A stretch of DNA of 60,914 nucleotides from CAYNRG01 sp047973125. Lineage in GTDB: Bacteria > Bacillota_I > Bacilli_A > Erysipelotrichales > Erysipelotrichaceae. Positions 33,676-42,221 of this stretch are shown here, in pieces. Where the stretch lies: positions 1 through 60,914 of the forward strand of contig JBKEBK010000016.1 of the NCBI GenBank assembly GCA_047973125.1, read 5' to 3'. The notes under the pieces were generated by a model. That model ran no database searches. It saw only the letters and a program-made list of their open reading frames with translations, and had not been told where the DNA came from. Position numbers and translations under genes: made by a program. Every line of letters starts with the position of its first letter. Positions within the stretch are counted from its first letter, which is position 1.

Positions 33676-35280
33676 CTATTCATTCTTAAATATTTTTTCA
33701 TTTATAACTTCACCACTTCTATTTATGAATTTGATAATGATCTTGTTCTTACTTATTTCGACCCTTAACATTGTATAATTTACTGCATTATCAGAAATAG
33801 CTTCACCACCACTTAGTATTACAGGAAAAGGATTGTTGGCATCCTTATCATAAATTTCATTATTGTGATAATGACCACTTAATAATAAATCAAGATATCC
33901 ATCTAGTGTATCAATCCACTCACTTTGATATTTTTTAACATTATCATTAACTTCTGCAAATTTATACTCATTTAAAGGTATATGAGATATAGCAATTTTA
34001 AAGGTGGAATCATCTTCTTTACTTATTTCTTTTTCAAGCCACTTTTGCTCAGTACTTCGATATTGATCATAGTCTGCCAAATTGAAGTATTGCTTATGAT
34101 CATCATTTTTATCTTCTGCAGTATCTAAAATCAAAAATGATGCTGGTCCATGCTTGAAACTATAATAATACTTATTTTCAGGATAGTTAAAATAGTTCAC
34201 TAACTCCTGAGCATAAGAGCCCCTTGTCTCATGGTTTCCTCTTACAAAAATTAAAGGTTTTTCTTTAGCAAATAGTTTGGTTACAGGATCTAAGAAACTA
34301 TTTCTTAGCTGGCGCTCATGTCTAATATTATCAAAAATATCACCACTAAAAGCTACAAAATCATAAGAGTCAATATCTTGTGATAAAATTAAATCCTTTA
34401 GTAAATCTGTCATCTCATGCATATCACTGATCAATAAGAATGATATCTCTTCTTTACTTGAATCAAACATCGTAAATTGATATGTGTCACTATAAAAAGT
34501 ATTTCCATACTGCACGTGATATGGTAAAAACTTTTTTATCTTTTTTGAAGCTATGCGATAATAATAAGTTTTACCTGGCTCTAAGTTATTTAAAGTTATG
34601 GTATTTACAGTGTTATTACTTTTAATTAGACCATTATTTTCGCTATATATAATGTTTTTAAAGTCTTCACTTTCCCCATATTCAACCCAACTAACAGCCT
34701 TGGAGTTGCTGATCCAACCAATTGAAATCGAATTCTCTGTTGGATTATGAAGATATGGCCCTGTAACTATTTTGATATCATTATTAAAAACAATAGTAAA
34801 TATAAAATAGATAGAAGTGAAAAGCGTTAATAAATATAGAGAAAAATATTTTCTCTTATATAATTTTTTGTATTTGATAACTAACATTAAAGCTATGGCA
34901 AACATAAACAACATTATAAGCTTGATATTTTCTCTAATTGTAAAAACAATAATATTTATTGCCAGTGGTAACTCTTTAAATAAGAATATTAGTAAACATG
35001 AAAATAAAACAACAGTAGAGAAAGAGATAATAATTTCAAGTTTACTAATACTTTTTTTATCCTTTAATAATTGCTTAAAAAACAATAACATAATTAAAAA
35101 TATTATAATAAATATAAGAGTTGCCCAATTAAACTGCAATCCTACTGCAGAATTAATGAAATAATCAATCTCAATCCATACATCATACATTAAAAGATAT
35201 AAAATTTCATATAGAAATAAGAAAATACTAACTAACCCATATATTAATCTTCTTAAAGTTAAACCTTGATATAATTTCAT
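33676..35280 (-). CDS. Membrane metallophosphoesterase with fibronectin-like domain (paralogue 2)
   Basis: A 534-residue paralogue of the downstream neighbour with the same order: five N-terminal transmembrane helices, a beta-rich domain starting VTGPYL, and a metallophosphoesterase with SDMH, GDIFDN, GNHE, SHIP and GHYH, all intact. The two share long conserved blocks in the C-terminal half and diverge in the membrane part, so the duplication is not recent. I use ATG at 35280, seven bases after GGGG; the in-frame ATG at 35286 is too close to that site. The role may be wall-polymer or phosphate-ester turnover, but this is a guess. Confidence 0.87.
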   Translation of the reverse strand: MKLYQGLTLRRLIYGLVSIFLFLYEILYLLMYDVWIEIDYFINSAVGLQFNWATLIFIIIFLIMLLFFKQLLKDKKSISKLEIIISFSTVVLFSCLLIFLFKELPLAINIIVFTIRENIKLIMLFMFAIALMLVIKYKKLYKRKYFSLYLLTLFTSIYFIFTIVFNNDIKIVTGPYLHNPTENSISIGWISNSKAVSWVEYGESEDFKNIIYSENNGLIKSNNTVNTITLNNLEPGKTYYYRIASKKIKKFLPYHVQYGNTFYSDTYQFTMFDSSKEEISFLLISDMHEMTDLLKDLILSQDIDSYDFVAFSGDIFDNIRHERQLRNSFLDPVTKLFAKEKPLIFVRGNHETRGSYAQELVNYFNYPENKYYYSFKHGPASFLILDTAEDKNDDHKQYFNLADYDQYRSTEQKWLEKEISKEDDSTFKIAISHIPLNEYKFAEVNDNVKKYQSEWIDTLDGYLDLLLSGHYHNNEIYDKDANNPFPVILSGGEAISDNAVNYTMLRVEISKNKIIIKFINRSGEVINEKIFKNE

Positions 35281-35300
35281 AGCCATACCCCTTTTTAATA

Positions 35301-35330
35301 ATTGTATGTTAGTGTCACACTAAGTGTCAA
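35301..35330 (-). promoter_or_regulatory. Promoter with dyad operator, phosphoesterase 2
   Basis: On the minus strand consensus TTGACA (35330..35325) and TACAAT (35306..35301) have an 18-base spacer. Inside the spacer TTAGTGTGACACTAA (35323..35309) is a perfect 7-1-7 inverted repeat. The arrangement TGACAC-TTA-GTGTGACA is shared with the other paralogue's promoter. Confidence 0.7.
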
Positions 35331-35355
35331 GATGTATGTGCTTACATTTTTCTTA

Positions 35356-35385
35356 GATAAAAACACCTTTCTAAGTGAAAGGTGT
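35356..35385 (-). terminator. Terminator of secA-prfB
   Basis: ACACCTTTC and GAAAGGTGT form a 9-bp stem with a five-base loop, followed by TTTTTAT on the minus strand. It lies about 40 bases after the prfB stop. Confidence 0.85.
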
Positions 35386-35427
35386 AATATTTTTTTATAG
35401 CTTTATTTAAACATAAGCAACTAGCTG

Positions 35428-36526
35428 TTATAATTGTTTCTTTAAATAACCAAATATGAAATCATCAATGTCTCCATCCATTACTTTATCAACACTTACA
35501 ACTTCTACAAGTGTACGATGATCCTTTACCATTGTATAAGGACAGAATACATAAGATCTAATCTGTGATCCCCATTCGATAGCTTTTTGATCTCCCTTAA
35601 TTTCATTAACTTGATCAATTCGCTCTTCAATCATTCTTTGATATAATTTAGATTTTAACATTACTAAACAATGTTCACGGTTTTTAATTTGACTTCTTTC
35701 ACTTTGACATGTAACTGTAATACCAGTTGGTTTATGAATCATCCTGACAGCACTATCTGTGGTATTGACATGTTGTCCCCCAGCACCACTTGCTCGCATC
35801 GTATTAATTTCTAGATCTTTCTCATCGATACTAATTTCTATATCATTATTAAACTCTGGCATTATATCAACAGATGCAAAAGATGTATGTCTTCTGCCTG
35901 AAGAGTCAAATGGAGAAATCCTTACAAGACGATGAACACCTTTTTCAGCCTTTAAGTATCCATAGACCATACTTCCCTCTATTAAAATTGTACAAGACTT
36001 AATTCCCGCTTCATCACCTTGTTGAAGATCTAATACACTGACTTTATATTTCTTATCATCAGCCCAACGACGATACATTCTAAGCAACATTTCAGCCCAG
36101 TCTTGTGACTCTGTTCCACCGGCTCCAGGATGCAATTCTAGAATTGCATTATTTTTATCATAAGGTTCTTTTAGTAATAAATTAATTTCAAACGCATCAA
36201 ATTTTTTGATAAATTCTAAATATTCCTCTTCAAAAATTAACATTAACTCTTCATCAAAATTACTATTTAACTCATCACTTATTTCTAACAATTCCTCATT
36301 TTTACTATTTAAGTCATGATAAGAACTTACAATATTTCTAAGAGCATTTGTATCTTGAATAACACTCTGAGCTTTTTTAGAATCATCCCAAAAGCTAGTA
36401 TCCTCCATTAATTTTTCATTATTTTTAATTTGACTTAATTTAGCATCTAAGTCAAAGAGAATCTCCCAGCCCACTTAATTTGGCTTTAACTTCTTGTAAA
36501 TTTTGTTTTATCTCATATACTTCCAT
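35428..36526 (-). CDS. prfB: Peptide chain release factor 2, with programmed +1 frameshift
   Basis: RF2 terminates at UAA and UGA. The gene starts at the ATG at 36526, overlapping the secA stop by one base (TAATG). Codon 24 is CTT (36457..36455) and codon 25 is an in-frame TGA (36454..36452) followed by C: the canonical CUU-UGA-C slip site. A Shine-Dalgarno-like GTGGGCTGGGAG lies just upstream. After a +1 shift the frame reads on for 341 more codons, giving a 365-residue protein with GGQ in GAGGQHVNTTDS. The enzyme thus limits its own synthesis when RF2 is plentiful. Confidence 0.97.
36452..36457 (-). other. RF2 programmed frameshift site
   Basis: CTTTGA, followed by C at 36451, is the slip site: the ribosome pauses at TGA when RF2 is scarce and shifts +1 from CUU to UUU. 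A purine-rich internal Shine-Dalgarno-like sequence lies just upstream, as in other bacteria. Confidence 0.95.
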
Positions 36527-38874
36527 TATTTTTTCTTTCTCTCTTCAATAACTACCTTAACATTTAAACAAAACATTACTATTTCTCTAGCAATTCTTGA
36601 CATCATATCCTCAAACATTTCAAAACCTTCTGAAACATAAGCCTCTAGTGGATTTGTTTGAGCATAGGCTCTTAGCCCTATACCATCTCTTAATTTACTC
36701 ATTGTATCAATATGATTTACCCATGCACGATCAATTATACGCAGTACCATAGTTTTCTCCATCGGTAAAACTTGTTCCTTAACTTTCTCAATTTTCTTTT
36801 CATATGAGGCCCATGCATCATCAGCATAGATATTTTTAGAATTTTCTACCAATACATCTGACTCTTTAGTTCCATCCACTTCACTAAGACCCATGCTTTC
36901 AAGACTATGTAAAACTTCTTCATGATTAACTACTGGTTTTCTACCTGTAAAGTCAGTATGAGAATTTACAACATCAGAAATAACTTTATCAAACATTTCT
37001 CTTACTACCCCATGAACATCTTCATGATCTAAAATATAATTTCTTTGATCATACATTATTTCACGTTGTTGTCTTAAAACATCATCATATTGAAGTAGAT
37101 TTTTACGAGCATCAAAGTTGTGACCCTCTACTCTTTTTTGAGCTGATCCTATTGATCTTGTTACGGCTTTTGATTGAATAGCTTCATCACCCATCGCATT
37201 AAATAGCGAACCAATTATTTTATCACTACCAAATCTTACCATTAGATCATCTTCAATTGAAACATAAAATCTAGAATAACCTGGATCTCCTTGACGACCT
37301 GAACGACCACGAAGCTGATTATCAATACGACGTGATTCATGTCTTTCAGATCCAATAACAGCTAAGCCACCAAGCTCAAGAGCTTCTTTTGCAATCTTAA
37401 TATCAGTACCACGACCTGCCATATTTGTAGCAATTGTAATAGCTTTAACACGACCTGCATTTTGAATAATTTCAGCTTCACGCTCATGATTTTTAGCATT
37501 TAAGATATTGTGAGGAATTTTTCTAGATTTTAACATCTTAGCTATATGCTCAGAAGTTTCAACTGAAATTGTCCCAACAAGGACAGGTTGTCCTCTCTCA
37601 TAACATTCTTTAACCTCTTCAACAAGAGCTTCAAACTTAACCTTTTTTGTACCATAAATTGAATCTGGATAATCAATTCTTTGAATTGGTTTATTAGTAG
37701 GTATTTCAATAACTCTCATATTATAAATATTTAAAAATTCTTCTTCTTCAGTCTTTGCAGTACCTGTCATCCCTGATAATTTATCATAAAGCCTAAAAAA
37801 GTTCTGATAAGTAATAGTAGCAAGTGTTGTTGTTTCTTGTTTAATTTCAACTTTTTCCTTTGCTTCTATCGCTTGATGTAAGCCATCAGAATATGCTCTA
37901 CCCTTCATTTTACGACCAGTATTTTGATCTACAATAACAATTTCATTATCTTCAACAACATATTCAATATCTTTTTGCATTATAAAATTAGCACGAAGTG
38001 CTTGTGATATATGATGCACAAGTTGTGTATGATCCATCTCATATAAATTATTAACTTTAAATTTACGCTCAGCCTTAGCAACACCACTCTCACTAAGTTG
38101 AACAGTTCTTCCCTTTGGATCAATTTCATAGTCTTCACTATTTAATTTTTTTACAAAAGAATCACTTTCTTTATAAAGATTTGCCGTCTGTTTTTGTCCA
38201 CCAGAAATAATAAGTGGAGTACGAGAATCATCAACTAAAATTGAGTCAACTTCATCAACTAAAGCAAAATGTAAATTTCTTAAAACCCTATCTTCTTTAC
38301 GTGTAACCATATTATCTCTTAGATAGTCAAAACCCAACTCTGAATTTGTTGAATAAGTAATATCACAATTATATGCATCACGCTTTTGACTTGGGGCCAG
38401 CTGTCTTAAATTTAAACCAACACTTAAACCTAAGAATCTGTGAATTTCTCCCATCCACTCAGCATCTCTTTTCGCCAAATATTCATTGACAGTTACAACA
38501 TGTACTCCCTTACCCTCTAAGGCATTTAAGTACACAGCTAAAACAGATGTTAAGGTTTTACCCTCACCAGTTCTCATCTCAGCAATATCTCCCTGTTGCA
38601 TAACAATTGCCCCAACAAGCTGAACAAAATATGGATATTCACCAATTACTCTTTTGGCAGCTTCTCTTATGGTTGCAAAAGCATCATACATAATATCATC
38701 TAGTGTTTCCCCATTTTTAATTCTTTCCTTTAAAATGGGTGTTTGCCCCTTTAACTCATCATCACTCATTGCAGAATATTTTTCACTTAGTTTTTCAATA
38801 TTCTCTGCTTTCTTCATTAATTTATTTAATTGCTTTGCTTCTAAATTAAATATTTTATCAATAAAATTTCCCAT
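36526..38874 (-). CDS. secA: Preprotein translocase ATPase SecA
   Basis: SecA drives secretory proteins through SecYEG with ATP. The 782 residues include Walker A in RTGEGKT, DEVDSILVDD, the GTDI and GRSGRQGDPG motor motifs and the helical scaffold and wing. The C terminus ends in a basic EERKKK tail with no CXCXSG zinc domain, a normal short form. I take the ATG at 38874, where GGAGGT is correctly spaced; a longer frame beginning at 38907 has no ribosome site. prfB overlaps its stop codon. Confidence 0.97.
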   Translation of the reverse strand: MGNFIDKIFNLEAKQLNKLMKKAENIEKLSEKYSAMSDDELKGQTPILKERIKNGETLDDIMYDAFATIREAAKRVIGEYPYFVQLVGAIVMQQGDIAEMRTGEGKTLTSVLAVYLNALEGKGVHVVTVNEYLAKRDAEWMGEIHRFLGLSVGLNLRQLAPSQKRDAYNCDITYSTNSELGFDYLRDNMVTRKEDRVLRNLHFALVDEVDSILVDDSRTPLIISGGQKQTANLYKESDSFVKKLNSEDYEIDPKGRTVQLSESGVAKAERKFKVNNLYEMDHTQLVHHISQALRANFIMQKDIEYVVEDNEIVIVDQNTGRKMKGRAYSDGLHQAIEAKEKVEIKQETTTLATITYQNFFRLYDKLSGMTGTAKTEEEEFLNIYNMRVIEIPTNKPIQRIDYPDSIYGTKKVKFEALVEEVKECYERGQPVLVGTISVETSEHIAKMLKSRKIPHNILNAKNHEREAEIIQNAGRVKAITIATNMAGRGTDIKIAKEALELGGLAVIGSERHESRRIDNQLRGRSGRQGDPGYSRFYVSIEDDLMVRFGSDKIIGSLFNAMGDEAIQSKAVTRSIGSAQKRVEGHNFDARKNLLQYDDVLRQQREIMYDQRNYILDHEDVHGVVREMFDKVISDVVNSHTDFTGRKPVVNHEEVLHSLESMGLSEVDGTKESDVLVENSKNIYADDAWASYEKKIEKVKEQVLPMEKTMVLRIIDRAWVNHIDTMSKLRDGIGLRAYAQTNPLEAYVSEGFEMFEDMMSRIAREIVMFCLNVKVVIEERKKK

Positions 38875-38911
38875 TGTTACCTCCATTAAAATACTCTCAA
38901 ATATCATTTAT

Positions 38912-38940
38912 ATTATACTCCAAATTGATATCACTATCAA
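38912..38940 (-). promoter_or_regulatory. Promoter of secA-prfB with inverted repeat over -35
   Basis: On the minus strand TTGATA (38940..38935) and TATAAT (38917..38912) have a 17-base spacer. The -35 is the left arm of the perfect inverted repeat TTGATA-GTGA-TATCAA (38940..38925), a possible operator. Confidence 0.7.
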
Positions 38941-38974
38941 TCTTTAACGCTAAAAAGCTAAGCTTAGACCACGC

Positions 38975-39007
38975 AAAAAAAGTGTTGGCCCTTAACTTAC
39001 CAACACT
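38975..39007 (-). terminator. Terminator of small transcription unit
   Basis: On the minus strand AGTGTTGG (39007..39000) and CCAACACT (38988..38981) form an 8-bp stem with a roughly 11-base loop, followed by seven T. It lies upstream of the secA promoter, so it ends an independent transcript. Confidence 0.85.
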
Positions 39008-39313
39008 AAAGTTAAAATTAAAATAATTATCAGAAAGGATTAGGTTTATAATTAATATTTAGAAATGAAATTAAACATAGAAAGGAATATAAAATTTAAC
39101 TAAAAACTAATATAAAATCTAATATAAAAACTAAAATTATTTACCGAATAAATCATTTCAAAGAACTACATTTTTACTAACACCTTAAGGTTTGTTGCAT
39201 ATTATCTTGTTAAACATTTACTACATCCATTTGAGTCTATTTATGATTTACTAAAATCTTTGTCTTTAAATCGACCTATAACTTATAAAACTAAAAGGAA
39301 ATTCACAACTCAA

Positions 39314-39358
39314 TTATTTATCACCGTTCTTGTATCTTGCCACCATCATTTGTCTCAT
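39314..39358 (-). CDS. Small 14-residue reading frame
   Basis: ATG at 39358 to TAA at 39314 encodes MRQMMVARYKNGDK. AGGAGG (39372..39367) lies eight bases upstream, as good as any ribosome site in the window, and a promoter lies just before it. The peptide is basic with no membrane segment. It could be a real micropeptide, a leader peptide for the following RNA, or the intact start of a broken gene. I do not recognise it. Confidence 0.45.
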   Translation of the reverse strand: MRQMMVARYKNGDK

Positions 39359-39408
39359 AACTATTACCTCCTAACTATTATTCTTTGTGGTGTCTTATTT
39401 ATACTTTA

Positions 39409-39436
39409 AGTATACTATTAATAAATAACAATACAA
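39409..39436 (-). promoter_or_regulatory. Promoter of small transcription unit
   Basis: On the minus strand TTGTAT (39436..39431) and TATACT (39414..39409) have a 16-base spacer. The remaining stretch 39437-39613 is AT-rich and holds nothing I can name. Confidence 0.6.
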
Positions 39437-39613
39437 GTCTATAATTTTAATTTTTTTTATGGTATAATTAAATAGTTGGGGCTTTAAATATAATTTTAAT
39501 ATAATCACATAATATATCATATTTTAAATATCAATTTTAAAAATAAATAAGACTCTTGAAAGTTTTTTTTCTTACAAAAGAGCTTACTTAAAAAAAATAA
39601 ACTAATTAATATA

Positions 39614-39647
39614 ATAAAAAAACTGTCATTTAATTTGACAGTTTTTA
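39614..39647 (-). terminator. Terminator of S10-spc-alpha operon
   Basis: AAAACTGTCA-type arms (core AACTGTCA at 39621-39628 with TGACAGTT at 39636-39643) flank a 7-base loop, with a T run on the minus strand. It follows rplQ and closes the ribosomal cluster. Confidence 0.85.
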
Positions 39648-39665
39648 TTATCTAATAATTGTATA

Positions 39666-40028
39666 TTAAACCAATTCGATGTTTGCCATCGGTGCACAGT
39701 CTCCACGACGAACTCTTGTTTTAGTAACGCGAGTATATCCACCTTTACGTTCTTTATACTTTGGTGCAACTTCATCAAATAACTTTTGAAGAACTGTTTG
39801 TTTAGTTTCTTCATTTGCAACTACATCACGAATAAATGATGCAGCTTGACGACGAGCATGTAAATCCCCACGTTTACCTAAAGTAATTAATTCATCAACT
39901 ACACTACGAAGATCTTTTGCCTTCATTTCTGTTGTTTCGATTTTACCGTGAAGAATTACTGATGTAGCCATATTTCTAAGCATCGCTTTACGGTGATCCG
40001 CATTACGACCAAATCTACGATTTTTCAT
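39666..40028 (-). CDS. rplQ: Ribosomal protein bL17
   Basis: A 120-residue large-subunit protein at the exit-tunnel rim. The start has KNRRFGRNADHRKAMLRNM, and the end has YTRVTKTRVRRGDCAPMA, both family signatures. It is the last gene of the alpha operon, directly after rpoA, and is followed by the operon terminator. Confidence 0.98.
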   Translation of the reverse strand: MKNRRFGRNADHRKAMLRNMATSVILHGKIETTEMKAKDLRSVVDELITLGKRGDLHARRQAASFIRDVVANEETKQTVLQKLFDEVAPKYKERKGGYTRVTKTRVRRGDCAPMANIELV

Positions 40029-40048
40029 CTTTTATATTCTCCTATTTC

Positions 40049-41011
40049 CTACTCATAAGCCTTAAATTGAAGTCCAAGTTCATACACTTTTTCTTTTACT
40101 TCTTTTAATGACTTTTTACCTAAGTTTCGAACTCTCATCATTTCATCTTCAGTTTTTTGAATAAGTTCTTCTACTGTTTGAATACCAGCACGTTTTAAAC
40201 AATTGTAAGATCTAACTGATAAATCTAAATCTTCAATCATCATTACTAGACCACTATTGGTTTCTTCGATCTTCTCATCCTCAACACTTGTTTCCATCTC
40301 TTTTACAACTTCGTCAACATTTGTTAATAGATCTAAATGATCAATTAAAATTTTTGAACCCAAAGCAATTGACTTCTCCGGAGTAATTGATCCATCGGTA
40401 AATATTTCCATAGTCAAGCGATCATATTTTGCATCTTGTCCAACACGAGTTGGTTCAACATTATAAGACACTCTTTCAATAGGTGTAAAAATTGAATCAG
40501 TATATACAACACCAACTGCTTGATTTGCACCTTGAAATATTTTCTTATTTGCATCTGCACTTACATAACCTCTACCATTACGTGCTCTAAGTTCCATTTC
40601 TAAAGATCCACCTTTTTCCAAAGTAGCAATCTCTAAATCAGGATTTAAAACTTCAACACCATATGGACATATGATATCTTTTGCAGTTACAACCTTGGGA
40701 CCATTTGCAGAAATCCTAAGTGTATAAGAATCTTCTGAATCTTCTATTCTTAATATTAAATTTTTAAGATTAAGAATCATCATTGCTACATCTTCTTTAA
40801 CTCCAGGAATTGAAGTGAACTCATGATAAACTCCATCTACTCTTATAGAATAAATTGCTCCACCTGGAAGTGATGAAAGTAATACACGTCTTAATGCATT
40901 ACCCAATGTAGTTCCAAATCCTCTCTCCAAAGGTTCTATCACAAATTTACCGTAATGTTCTGTTTCTACATATTCTTTTACTTCAAAACTAGCACGTTCA
41001 AATTTTTGCAT
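40049..41011 (-). CDS. rpoA: RNA polymerase alpha subunit
   Basis: Alpha nucleates RNA polymerase assembly and contacts UP elements and activators. The 320 residues have the N-terminal dimerisation domain (GFGTTLGNALRRVLLSSLPG near 32-51) and, after a Glu-rich linker (about 225-245), the C-terminal domain with SVRSYNCLKRAGI and RVRNLGKKSL. The intact C-terminal domain fits the UP-like element seen at the rRNA promoter. Confidence 0.99.
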   Translation of the reverse strand: MQKFERASFEVKEYVETEHYGKFVIEPLERGFGTTLGNALRRVLLSSLPGGAIYSIRVDGVYHEFTSIPGVKEDVAMMILNLKNLILRIEDSEDSYTLRISANGPKVVTAKDIICPYGVEVLNPDLEIATLEKGGSLEMELRARNGRGYVSADANKKIFQGANQAVGVVYTDSIFTPIERVSYNVEPTRVGQDAKYDRLTMEIFTDGSITPEKSIALGSKILIDHLDLLTNVDEVVKEMETSVEDEKIEETNSGLVMMIEDLDLSVRSYNCLKRAGIQTVEELIQKTEDEMMRVRNLGKKSLKEVKEKVYELGLQFKAYE

Positions 41012-41034
41012 CGTGTTCCTCCTTTGTTTTTTTA

Positions 41035-41424
41035 TTATCCACGAGGTCTTTTAGGTGGACGACATCCATTATGTGGAATTGGTGTTACATCTACTATAGC
41101 TGAGATTTCTAATCCAGCTACTTGTAAAGCTCTAACAGCCGATTCACGACCTGGTCCAGTACCCTTAACGCTTACTTCAACAATTTTCATTCCATGGTCT
41201 ACTGCACCCTTAGCTGCAGCTTCTCCAACCATTTGAGCGGCATATGGAGTAGACTTACGTGAACCCTTAAATCCAAGTACACCAGCACTTGACCAAGCAA
41301 TTGCATTTCCAGCTTCATCAGTGATAGTCACGATTGTATTGTTAAATGTTGAATGAATATGAGCACAACCTTTTGCTATATTCTTACGGACGCGTCTTTT
41401 ACGTCCAGTTGATTTGTTTGCCAT
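41035..41424 (-). CDS. rpsK: Ribosomal protein uS11
   Basis: A 129-residue small-subunit platform protein. GCAHIHSTFNNTIVTITD near the start and the C-terminal PIPHNGCRPPKRPRG identify it. It is in the usual rpsM-rpsK-rpoA order, with an AGGAGG-type site before the ATG. Confidence 0.99.
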   Translation of the reverse strand: MANKSTGRKRRVRKNIAKGCAHIHSTFNNTIVTITDEAGNAIAWSSAGVLGFKGSRKSTPYAAQMVGEAAAKGAVDHGMKIVEVSVKGTGPGRESAVRALQVAGLEISAIVDVTPIPHNGCRPPKRPRG

Positions 41425-41443
41425 TTACTTATTCCTCCTATCA

Positions 41444-41809
41444 CTACTTCTTCTTGTTCGCAACCGTACGACGAGGTCCTTTACGAGTACGAGCATTTGT
41501 TTTTGTTCTTTGTCCACGAACAGGTAATTTTCTTCTATGACGGATACCACGGTAACATCCAATTTCCATTAAACGCTTAATGTTTAATTGAACTTCACGA
41601 CGAAGATCTCCCTCTACTTTAATTTTATCAATTCTTGTACGAATATCATTTACTTGATCATCCGTTAAATCTTTTACGCGGATATCTTCGCTAATTTTAC
41701 AATCTTTCAAGATTGATTGAGCCTTAGATAATCCAATTCCGTAAATATAAGTTAAAGATACTACTACACGCTTATCGCGCGGAATATCTATTCCAGCAAT
41801 ACGAGCCAT
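41444..41809 (-). CDS. rpsM: Ribosomal protein uS13
   Basis: A 121-residue head protein of the small subunit that contacts the P-site tRNA. It starts MARIAGIDIPRDKR and ends in a basic tail with RGQRTKTNARTRKGP. I take ATG at 41809, which has GGAGG upstream; a longer frame starting at 41860 runs into rpmJ and is not real. Confidence 0.98.
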   Translation of the reverse strand: MARIAGIDIPRDKRVVVSLTYIYGIGLSKAQSILKDCKISEDIRVKDLTDDQVNDIRTRIDKIKVEGDLRREVQLNIKRLMEIGCYRGIRHRRKLPVRGQRTKTNARTRKGPRRTVANKKK

Positions 41810-41822
41810 ATTTTTTATCCTC

Positions 41823-41939
41823 CTAGTTTCCTTGTCTTTGTTTGTGTTTAGGGTTTTCACAAATTACCATTACGGTACCTTTGCGTTTAATAATTCGGCA
41901 CTTATCACAAATTGGTTTGACTGATGGTCTTACTTTCAT
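41823..41939 (-). CDS. rpmJ: Ribosomal protein bL36
   Basis: A 38-residue zinc protein between infA and rpsM. It begins MKVRPSVKPICDKCRIIKRK and has a second ligand pair ICENPKH, giving the Cys3-His zinc site of the C-plus form. It ends with TAG at 41823. Both its place and its sequence are diagnostic. Confidence 0.97.
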   Translation of the reverse strand: MKVRPSVKPICDKCRIIKRKGTVMVICENPKHKQRQGN

Positions 41940-41957
41940 TTGTTTTCCCTCCTAGAC

Positions 41958-42176
41958 TTATTTATGTCTAAATGTAATTCGCCCACGTGTTAAATCATAT
42001 GGTGAAATTTCTACAGTTACACGATCCCCTGGTAAAATGCGAATGTAATGCATACGGATTTTACCAGAAACGTGAGCAAGAATAACGTGTCCATTCTGTA
42101 GTTTCACTTTAAACTTAGCATCAGGAAGTGTTTCTTCAACAATTCCATCAATTTCAATGACATCTTGTTTGCTCAT
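41958..42176 (-). CDS. infA: Translation initiation factor IF-1
   Basis: IF-1 binds the A site of the small subunit during initiation. The 72 residues form a single OB fold with the typical KQDVIEIDG start, GHVILAHVSGKIRMHYIRIL in the middle, and a SPYDLTRGRITFR end. It directly precedes rpmJ. A hairpin region separates it from adk. Confidence 0.99.
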   Translation of the reverse strand: MSKQDVIEIDGIVEETLPDAKFKVKLQNGHVILAHVSGKIRMHYIRILPGDRVTVEISPYDLTRGRITFRHK

Positions 42177-42221
42177 TAAAATTTGTTTCCTCCTTAATTT
42201 CTAGATTCGTTTCCTTTGGAT

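Larger units (their letters stand above)
38975..39402 (-). ncRNA. Candidate small transcript upstream of secA
   Basis: The minus strand between a promoter near 39409-39436 and the terminator at 38975-39007 would give an RNA of about 430 bases. It contains one 14-codon reading frame with an excellent ribosome site near its 5' end and then about 300 bases without any real coding frame, very AT-rich, with the repeated element CTAATATAAAA. I recognise no known RNA family: it lacks RNase P, tmRNA, SRP and T-box signatures. It could be a small regulatory RNA, a dual-function RNA, or a decayed gene; hpf often occupies the place upstream of secA. Confidence 0.4.

Noticed and set aside
35428..36471. 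prfB as a simple 348-codon gene from a GTG.
   Set aside because: An ATG with overlapping secA stop and the CTT-TGA-C frameshift site give a longer, typical RF2 start.
38941..39665. A known structured RNA (RNase P, tmRNA, SRP RNA, 6S) in the long gap before secA.
   Set aside because: None of their conserved motifs is visible; the unit has a coding-type ribosome site, and about 430 bases is too long for 6S RNA. I kept it as an unassigned small transcript.
39626..39820. A 64-codon minus-strand frame over the rplQ end.
   Set aside because: It overlaps rplQ out of frame and runs through the operon terminator, so it is a shadow of the real gene.
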